Below the pieces are notes generated by a model, which made no database searches, was not told the DNA's origin, and saw only the letters and a list, made by a program, of their open reading frames with translations. The translations under genes were made by a program, and so were the position numbers. A DNA stretch of 10,410 nucleotides from Chloroflexota bacterium (GTDB lineage: Bacteria; Chloroflexota; Limnocylindria; QHBO01): the NCBI GenBank assembly GCA_005879775.1, contig VBJX01000057.1, forward strand, positions 1 through 10,410, read 5' to 3'. Shown piece after piece: positions 5,544 to 10,410 of this stretch. Position 1 is the first letter of the stretch. Every line of letters begins with the position of its first letter.

Positions 5544-6488
5544 ACTAACGGCAACGACGGGCCCCTCCGCGGCGAGCTGCGCGACCAGCTGGTCGCGGCC
5601 CTGCAGCGGGTGCCGGAGACGGCCGATCGGGAGCTGAGCCTGACGCCGCTGTCCGGGGGGATCACCAACCGCAACTACCTGATCACCGTGGCGGGCGAGG
5701 AAGAGCGCTACGTCATTCGACTCGGTGGGAACGACACCCACCTGCTGGGGATCAGCCGCGAGGTGGAGCATGCCGCCACCGTTGCCGCGGCCGGGGTGGG
5801 GATCGGGCCGGAGGTGACCGCATTCATCCGGCCTGAGGGCTATCTCCTCACCCGCTTGATCGTCGGGACGCCGGTGAGCCTCGAGCAGGTCCACGAGCCG
5901 CCGATCCTGGAGCGCGTCGCCGACTCGGTCCGCCGCGTTCACGGCGGCCCCGCGATACCGGGACTCTTCGTTCCCCTGCGGATCGTTGAGGCCTACCTGG
6001 CACTCGCCACCTCGCGCGGGGTCGCGCGCCCCGACGCCTGGGACGAGGCCCACGCGGTGGGACACAGGGTCGAGCGCGCCCTGCTGGAGGCGCCGATCGA
6101 GCTGCGCCCCTGCCACAACGACCTGCTGAACGCCAACTTCATCGATGACGGCGAGCGGATCAGGATCGTCGACTGGGAGTACGCCGGCATGGGCGACCCG
6201 TTCTTCGACCTGGGCAACTTCAGCGTCAACCACGATCTGACGCCCGATGAGGACGCCGTCCTGCTGGAGGCCTACGAGGGCGACGTTCACCCACCGCGCC
6301 TGGCGCGGCTGGCATTGATGCGGGTCGTCTCCGATTTCCGCGAGGCGATGTGGGGGGTCCTGCAGCAGGCGATCTCAACGCTCGACGTGGACTTCGTCGC
6401 CTATGCCGATGAGCATTTCGAGCGGATGCTGCACAACGCCACCGGGCTCGGCTTCGAGGTCCAGCTCTACGAGGCGGCGCGTGGCTGA
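5541..6488 (+). CDS. Choline kinase/aminoglycoside phosphotransferase-like kinase
   Basis: Complete 315-residue protein of the protein-kinase-like choline/ethanolamine kinase and APH superfamily, soluble. LSGGITNRNYLI at 38-49 is the glycine-loop equivalent, and YVIRLGG at 57-63 is the strand that contributes nucleotide contacts. SREVEHAA near 72-79 supplies the helix-C acid. The catalytic loop is CHNDLLNANF (H192, D194, N199) and the metal-binding DWEYAGMGDPFFDLGN starts at D211. The DLL.aNf and DWEYAG..DP..DL combination resembles LicA/choline kinases more than antibiotic-resistance enzymes. The likely reaction is ATP-dependent phosphorylation of a hydroxyl on a small amino-alcohol or sugar, but the substrate is unknown. 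The next gene starts inside its last codons (8-bp overlap, GTG at 6481), so the two are translationally coupled and probably act in one pathway. Confidence 0.88.
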   Translation: MTNGNDGPLRGELRDQLVAALQRVPETADRELSLTPLSGGITNRNYLITVAGEEERYVIRLGGNDTHLLGISREVEHAATVAAAGVGIGPEVTAFIRPEGYLLTRLIVGTPVSLEQVHEPPILERVADSVRRVHGGPAIPGLFVPLRIVEAYLALATSRGVARPDAWDEAHAVGHRVERALLEAPIELRPCHNDLLNANFIDDGERIRIVDWEYAGMGDPFFDLGNFSVNHDLTPDEDAVLLEAYEGDVHPPRLARLALMRVVSDFREAMWGVLQQAISTLDVDFVAYADEHFERMLHNATGLGFEVQLYEAARG

Positions 6489-8928
6489 TCGGGCCGGGAC
6501 CGTCCCGGAGCAGGCGCGCGTGGTGATCATCGGCGGTGGGGTCGGGGGCGTGGCCATCGCCTATCACCTGACGGCCATGGGCTGGAACGACCTGGTGCTA
6601 CTCGATCGGTCCGAGCTGACGAGCGGCTCCACCTTCCATTCCGCGGGGCTGGTGGGACAGCTCCGCTCGACCCCCACGCTGACCCGGATGATGGTCGACA
6701 GCGTCGCCACCTACCGCCAGCTCGCCACCGAGACCGGGGTCGACCCGGGCTGGCGCGAGGTCGGCTCGCTGCGGCTGGCCTGCTCCCCGGAGCGCATGGA
6801 GGAGCTACGTCGCCAGGCGGGCTGGGCCAAGACCTATGGCCTGCCGATGGAGCTCGTCAGCGCCGAGGAGGCGCAGGATCGCTTTCCGCTGATGGTCACC
6901 GATGGGGTGCTGGGTGCCGCCTGGCTGCCGACCGATGGCTACCTCGACCCATCGGGACTGACCCAGGCGCTGGCGGCCGCGGCGCGCAGCCGCGGAGCCA
7001 CCATCCTGCCGAGGACGCGGGCGACCGGCATCGAGGTCAAGCGGGGCCGGGTCACTGGCGTCGAGACCGAGCGAGGCCGCATCGCCTGCGAGGTGGTGGT
7101 CAACGCCGCGGGCATGTTCGCCGCGGAGCTCGGGCGGATGGCGGGGATCTCCGTGCCGGTGATCCCGTTCGCCCACCAGTACCTGGTCACCGAGCCGATC
7201 GAGGGCGTAACGCCGGACCTGCCCCAGCTGCGCGATCCGGACAACCTCGTCTACTTCCGCCCGGAGGTGCGCGGCCTGGTGATGGGTGGCTACGAGCGCA
7301 ACCCGGCGCCCTGGTCACTCGACGGCATCCCGCCGGACTTCAACGGAAAACTGCTGGACCCTGACTGGCCGCGCTTCGAGGAGATCTCCGCCGGGGCGGT
7401 GCGCCGCGTGCCCGCCATGCACGAGGTGGGGATCACGCGGCTCATCAACGGGCCGGAGGGATTCACCCCGGACAACGAGTTCATCCTCGGCGAGTCGACG
7501 GTTCGCGGCCTCTTCGTGGCCGCCGGCTTCAGCGCGCACGGGATCGCGGGGGCAGGCGGCCTGGGACGGCAGCTGGCCCACTGGATCGTGGACGGCGAGC
7601 CGGAGCTCGACCTGTGGACCATGGACATCCGCCGCTTCGGCGCGCAGTACCGCTCGCGGTCCTACACGTTGGCCCGCGCCACCGAGGTGTATGCCACCTA
7701 CTACGACATCCACTACCCGTATGAGGAGCGGCACTCCGGCCGCCCGCTGCGCCTGGCCCCCACCTACCCGCGGCTGGCCGAGCTGGGCTGCGCCTTCGGC
7801 GAGAAGTCGGGCTGGGAGCGTCCCAACTGGTTCGAGTCGAACGCCGCGGCCGGTGACGAGTCGCTCCGACCGCGTGGCTGGGCCGGGCAGCACTGGTCGT
7901 CGGCCATCGGTGCCGAGTCGCTCGCCACCCGGAGGGCGGCCGCGCTCTTCGACGAGACGAGCTTCTCGAAGATCGAGATCGTGGGTCCCGGCGCGCTCGC
8001 CTTCCTCCAGCACCTCTGCGACAACGAGATGGATCGGCCGGTGGGCAAGATCACCTACACCCAGATGCTCAACCGCCATGGCGGGATCGAGTGCGACTTC
8101 ACCGTCACCCGCCTCGGCGAGGAGCGCTTCTTCATCGTCACCGGCACCGCCTTCGGCAACCACGACCTGGGCTGGATCCGGCGCCACGCGCCGGAGGACG
8201 GCAGCGTGACGGTCAGCGACGTCACCTCGTCACGGGCCTGCATCGGCATCTGGGGGCCGATGGCGCGTCAGATCCTGGCCTCAACCAGCAGCGACGACGT
8301 GAGCAACGAGGCCTTCCCGTACCTGACCGCGCGCGCGATGAGCATCGGCCACGTGCCGGTCACCGCGCTGCGAGTCACCTACGTCGGCGAGCTCGGCTGG
8401 GAGCTCTACTGCCCGATGGAGTACGGCCTCCTGCTGTGGGACACCCTCTGGGAGGCGGGACGGCCGGACGGCCTCCTGGCCGGAGGGTATCGGGCCATCG
8501 ACAGCCTGCGGCTGGAGAAGGGCTACCGGGTCTGGTCGAGCGACATCACCCCGGAGGAGACACCATACGAGGCGGGGCTCGGCTTCGCCGTGCGACTCGG
8601 CAAGGAGGCTGGCTTCATCGGCCGCGATGCGCTCGTCGCGGCCAAGGAGGCCGGACCACGCAAGCGTCTCGTCTGCCTGGTCCTGGACGATCCCCGGTCC
8701 GTGGCGCTCGGCAACGAGCCGGTGCGCGTGCACGACGAGGTAGTGGGACGGGTCACGTCAGGTGGCTACGGCTTCGCGGTCGAGCGAAGCATCGCCTACG
8801 CCTACGTTCCGCCCCCATTGGCGAACGTCGGGCAGCGGGCCGAGGTGGAGGTCTTCGGCGACTGGATCGGCTGCACGGTGAGCGCCGAGCCGCTCTTCGA
8901 TCCTGCCGGCGAGCGGATCAAGGCCTAG
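6481..8928 (+). CDS. FAD-dependent oxidoreductase with C-terminal GcvT domain (dimethylglycine/sarcosine dehydrogenase family)
   Basis: The 815-residue protein starts at GTG 6481, chosen because GAGG (6471-6474) lies 6 bases upstream and the overlap with the kinase suits coupling. An upstream in-frame ATG at 6403 would lie well inside the kinase. Residues 13-380 form the DAO-type FAD domain. VVIIGGGVGG at 14-23 is the dinucleotide motif, and SGSTFHSAG places His53 where related enzymes attach FAD covalently. HQYLVTE (H232) and GGYE (Y271) match active-site positions of dimethylglycine oxidase. Residues about 385-445 are the FAO_M linker. About 470-705 are the folate-binding GcvT domain (YTQMLNRHGGIECDFTVTR near 526-544, RLEKGYRVW near 677-685, AGLGFAVR near 698-705). 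About 725-810 form GcvT_C. Such enzymes demethylate N-methyl glycines and pass the C1 unit to tetrahydrofolate. The exact substrate is inferred. It ends in a CTAG shared with the convergent gene. Confidence 0.93.
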   Translation: MADRAGTVPEQARVVIIGGGVGGVAIAYHLTAMGWNDLVLLDRSELTSGSTFHSAGLVGQLRSTPTLTRMMVDSVATYRQLATETGVDPGWREVGSLRLACSPERMEELRRQAGWAKTYGLPMELVSAEEAQDRFPLMVTDGVLGAAWLPTDGYLDPSGLTQALAAAARSRGATILPRTRATGIEVKRGRVTGVETERGRIACEVVVNAAGMFAAELGRMAGISVPVIPFAHQYLVTEPIEGVTPDLPQLRDPDNLVYFRPEVRGLVMGGYERNPAPWSLDGIPPDFNGKLLDPDWPRFEEISAGAVRRVPAMHEVGITRLINGPEGFTPDNEFILGESTVRGLFVAAGFSAHGIAGAGGLGRQLAHWIVDGEPELDLWTMDIRRFGAQYRSRSYTLARATEVYATYYDIHYPYEERHSGRPLRLAPTYPRLAELGCAFGEKSGWERPNWFESNAAAGDESLRPRGWAGQHWSSAIGAESLATRRAAALFDETSFSKIEIVGPGALAFLQHLCDNEMDRPVGKITYTQMLNRHGGIECDFTVTRLGEERFFIVTGTAFGNHDLGWIRRHAPEDGSVTVSDVTSSRACIGIWGPMARQILASTSSDDVSNEAFPYLTARAMSIGHVPVTALRVTYVGELGWELYCPMEYGLLLWDTLWEAGRPDGLLAGGYRAIDSLRLEKGYRVWSSDITPEETPYEAGLGFAVRLGKEAGFIGRDALVAAKEAGPRKRLVCLVLDDPRSVALGNEPVRVHDEVVGRVTSGGYGFAVERSIAYAYVPPPLANVGQRAEVEVFGDWIGCTVSAEPLFDPAGERIKA

Positions 8929-9281
8929 GGCCGAGGTCCTCCCCGCTGCCCCTCGGCGTGGTAGCGCCGCTCGCCGGTGGCCGGGTTGACGTAGACCCGC
9001 AGCCGCTTCCCGCTCGTCGGATCCACGAACAGCTCCTCGGTCGCCTGGAATGGCGCGCTCGGCACCGATGGCTCCCCGCCTCCTGGCCCCGGGTCGGCCG
9101 ATGAACGCTCCGCCTCCTCGGAGCGGTAGCGCGTTCGCTCCAGGGTGACCGCCACGATCGCCACCCCGCCGAGGAATGCCGGCCAGAGACCCTCGTAGAA
9201 GCCCGCCACGGTCGCGACCAGTCCGCCGAGCAGGAAGAGTGCGCCTCCAACGCCAAGGGCGATGCGCACCGCGTTCGACAT
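8925..9281 (-). CDS. Small two-helix membrane protein with VxP-TG repeat tail
   Basis: Protein of 118 residues, family not recognised. Residues about 5-27 and 31-47 are two hydrophobic segments separated by a short turn, and RTRYR at 49-53 follows as a positive-inside anchor. A Gly/Pro/Ser-rich linker runs to about 79. The tail then holds two adjacent 12-residue copies of one motif, FVDPTSGKRLRV (85-96) and YVNPATGERRYH (97-108), which may form a small beta hairpin. The N-terminal topology suggests a hairpin in the cytoplasmic membrane with a soluble C-terminus. It lies 9 bases downstream of the YbjQ gene on the same strand, so it is probably cotranscribed. Its stop overlaps the stop of the FAD enzyme in the palindrome CTAG (8925-8928). 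The ribosome site is weak. The reading frame is supported by the clear membrane pattern and repeat; the function is unknown. Confidence 0.75.
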   Translation of the reverse strand: MSNAVRIALGVGGALFLLGGLVATVAGFYEGLWPAFLGGVAIVAVTLERTRYRSEEAERSSADPGPGGGEPSVPSAPFQATEELFVDPTSGKRLRVYVNPATGERRYHAEGQRGGPRP

Positions 9282-9290
9282 TGCCGTCGC

Positions 9291-9638
9291 CTATTCCGTC
9301 TTCATCTGGGGCGCGGAGGCATCGGGCTCGAGCACCACCGCAGTGCCATACGCCACGATCTCGGTCATGGTGGTGCCGATCTCCGAGCTGTCGAAGCGCA
9401 TCGAGATCACCGCGTTGGCGCCCATCAGGGTTGCGTTCTCGACCATCCGGTCGATCGCCTGGCGACGGGTGTCCTCCAGCAGCTGGGTGTACTCGTGGAT
9501 CTCGCCGCCGACCAGAGATCGCAGGCTGGCAGCGATATTTCCGCCGAGGCCGCGGCTGCGGACCACGAGCCCATACACCTGGCCCTTGCTCTCGGCCACG
9601 CGCTGGCCGGCGACGTACGGGGTAGTGGCGACGATCAT
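9291..9638 (-). CDS. YbjQ/UPF0145 family protein (YbjQ-type, PF01906)
   Basis: Soluble protein of 115 residues from the ATG at 9638. The start is chosen because GGAGG (complement of 9647-9651) lies 8 bases before it and because the family begins MI..TTP.V.G. Two upstream ATGs (9653, 9671) would add non-family residues. Family features are MIVATTPYVAGQRV at 1-14, GGNIAASLRSLVGGE at 32-46 and EYTQLLEDTRRQAIDRM at 49-65. GANAVISMRFD at 73-83, then YGTAVVLEP at 97-105, complete the set. YbjQ proteins are small oligomeric alpha/beta proteins called heavy-metal-binding by similarity, but their role is not established. The usual N-terminal tract is followed here by VVRSRGLGGN, a common variant. It is first in a two-gene minus-strand unit with the membrane protein, divergent from the amidohydrolase. 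Confidence 0.9.
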   Translation of the reverse strand: MIVATTPYVAGQRVAESKGQVYGLVVRSRGLGGNIAASLRSLVGGEIHEYTQLLEDTRRQAIDRMVENATLMGANAVISMRFDSSEIGTTMTEIVAYGTAVVLEPDASAPQMKTE

Positions 9639-9796
9639 CGGGGGAGCCTCCATTCGAGCGTGAGTGGGCACCGGCTACTGTACGCCCAGCGCCTTGGCCG
9701 TCGTGTCGAATGGGGCTTCCATGGGCAACCAGTTGGAGCGATGATGCGCTGCCGGGCGAGCGAGCCGTCGCCGACCCAGGCAGCAGGGCAGGTGGC
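9639..9796. other. Divergent intergenic region between YbjQ and cytosine deaminase genes
   Basis: 158 bases without a gene. TGGGC (9665-9669) and GCCCA (9684-9688) form a short inverted repeat with ACTGTA between them, whose complement TACAGT could serve as a weak -10 for the YbjQ side. No convincing -35 or terminator is visible for either direction. Confidence 0.3.
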
Positions 9797-10410
9797 ATGG
9801 ACCTCGTCGTTCGCAACGCGCGCCTGCATCCGACCGGTGGGCAGGAGCCCGAGCCGGTCGACGTGGGCGTCGCAGACGGCCGCATCACCGCCATTCGGCC
9901 GCGGGGCGAGATCGGCTCGGACGGCGCGACGGAGCTCGACGCCGAGGGCTCGCTTCTCTCCCCTCCGCTCGTCGATCCGCACGTCCACCTCGATGCGGTG
10001 CTCACCGTTGGCGAGCCGCGCTACAACGAGTCAGGGACCCTCATCGAGGGGATCCTCACCTGGGCGGAGCGCAAGCCGTCGCTGACCCACCAGGACGTCA
10101 AGGTGCGGGCGCTCGAGGCGATTCACTGGGAGGTGGCTCAGGGGACGGGACTCATCCGCTCCCACGTCGACGTCTGCGACCCGAACCTCGTGGCGCTCAA
10201 GGCGCTGATCGAGCTGCGCGACGAGGTGCGCGACATCGTCGAGCTGAAGCTGATCGCCTTCCCGCAGGACGGGATCCTCTCCTTCCCCGACGGTGAGGAG
10301 CTGATGCGCGAGGCGATGCGCCTCGGCTGCGACGTGATCGGCGGCATCCCGCACTACGAGTGGACCCGCGACGACGGGGTCGCCGAGGTGCACTTCATCT
10401 TCGACCTGGC
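9797..10410 (+). CDS. codA: Cytosine deaminase-type amidohydrolase, 3' end cut by window
   Basis: The first 204 residues of a roughly 400-residue metal-dependent amidohydrolase run off the window end. The sequence follows E. coli CodA closely. It has an N-terminal beta sandwich (LVVRNARL, then VGVADGRITAI) and PPLVDPHVHLD with metal ligands H62 and H64. NESGTLIEGI..WAERK..LTHQDVK follows near 77-102, then RSHVDV at 121-126. IAFPQDGILSFP contains Q157, matching a substrate-contacting Gln in CodA, and DVIGGIPHYEWTRD.GV follows at 179-195. The family deaminates cytosine to uracil plus ammonia in pyrimidine salvage. Some members also act on creatinine or related rings. The ATG at 9797 fits the family N-terminus, but the ribosome site is weak (AGG at 9790-9792). 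The metal ligands of the second half lie outside the window. It is divergent from the YbjQ gene. Confidence 0.92.
   Translation, partial: MDLVVRNARLHPTGGQEPEPVDVGVADGRITAIRPRGEIGSDGATELDAEGSLLSPPLVDPHVHLDAVLTVGEPRYNESGTLIEGILTWAERKPSLTHQDVKVRALEAIHWEVAQGTGLIRSHVDVCDPNLVALKALIELRDEVRDIVELKLIAFPQDGILSFPDGEELMREAMRLGCDVIGGIPHYEWTRDDGVAEVHFIFDL

Noticed and set aside
5175..6290. Minus-strand open frame of 371 codons opposite permease end and kinase
   Set aside because: It spans two convincing plus-strand genes and the hairpin between them, with no recognisable domain. Shadow frame.
7315..8187. Minus-strand open frame of 290 codons inside the FAD enzyme
   Set aside because: Antisense shadow with no motifs; the plus-strand product has continuous DAO and GcvT domains.
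9721..9744. Seven-codon open frame before codA as a possible leader peptide
   Set aside because: No good ribosome site, no run of regulatory codons and no attenuator structure; expected by chance.
8758..10005. Minus-strand open frame of 415 codons across four genes
   Set aside because: Low-complexity Arg/Gly/Ser/Pro translation that overlaps the FAD enzyme end, the membrane protein, YbjQ and codA. Each of those has better evidence.
1..10410. CRISPR arrays, tRNA or rRNA genes, insertion-sequence or phage genes
   Set aside because: No regular direct repeats with spacers, no cloverleaf or rRNA motifs, and no transposase or integrase motifs were found in the frames examined.

Overview
This window is high-GC DNA from a bacterium, with dense genes, GTG and TTG starts, strong GGAGG-type ribosome sites beside apparently leaderless genes, and no phage or insertion-sequence genes. 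Gene content and the small protein ending in a repeated V(D/N)P..G(K/E)R motif suggest Chloroflexota (Limnocylindria-like) or a neighbouring high-GC lineage such as Actinomycetota. This placement is inferred from style, not from a marker gene.

Region 1 (1-5459) looks like a gamma-glutamylation (Puu/ethanolamine-type) amine catabolism locus. In order it holds the 3' part of a glutamine-synthetase-family gene (1-528), an SDR dehydrogenase (529-1296), a structured 217-bp intergenic stretch, an aldehyde dehydrogenase (1514-2983), a class I glutamine amidotransferase of the gamma-glutamyl-GABA hydrolase type on the minus strand (2955-3639), and an APC-superfamily permease (3825-5459). A full route would gamma-glutamylate an amine, oxidise it through alcohol or aldehyde to acid, and then release glutamate. 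Two parts are damaged or remodelled. The synthetase has lost its C-terminal tail and reads straight into the SDR without a stop. The hydrolase is frameshifted and lacks a stretch between its nucleophile and its His-Glu pair. The divergent promoter region between hydrolase and permease has a palindrome and an inverted repeat placed on its promoter elements.

Region 2 (5541-8928) is a tightly coupled pair after a strong hairpin. It has a choline/aminoglycoside kinase-like phosphotransferase, overlapped by 8 bp by a large FAD-dependent dehydrogenase with a C-terminal folate-binding GcvT half (dimethylglycine/sarcosine dehydrogenase family). The window therefore clusters enzymes for small amino-alcohols, N-methylated glycines and related amines.

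Region 3 (8925-9638, minus strand) has a small two-helix membrane protein and a YbjQ-family protein. The former shares a CTAG double stop with the dehydrogenase. Divergent from these, region 4 (9797 to the window end) is the first half of a cytosine-deaminase-type amidohydrolase.

No rRNA, tRNA, CRISPR array or recognisable mobile-element gene was seen. The observations most worth a second look are the GS-SDR fusion, the disabled hydrolase in the same cluster, and the 141-bp inverted-repeat element between SDR and ALDH.
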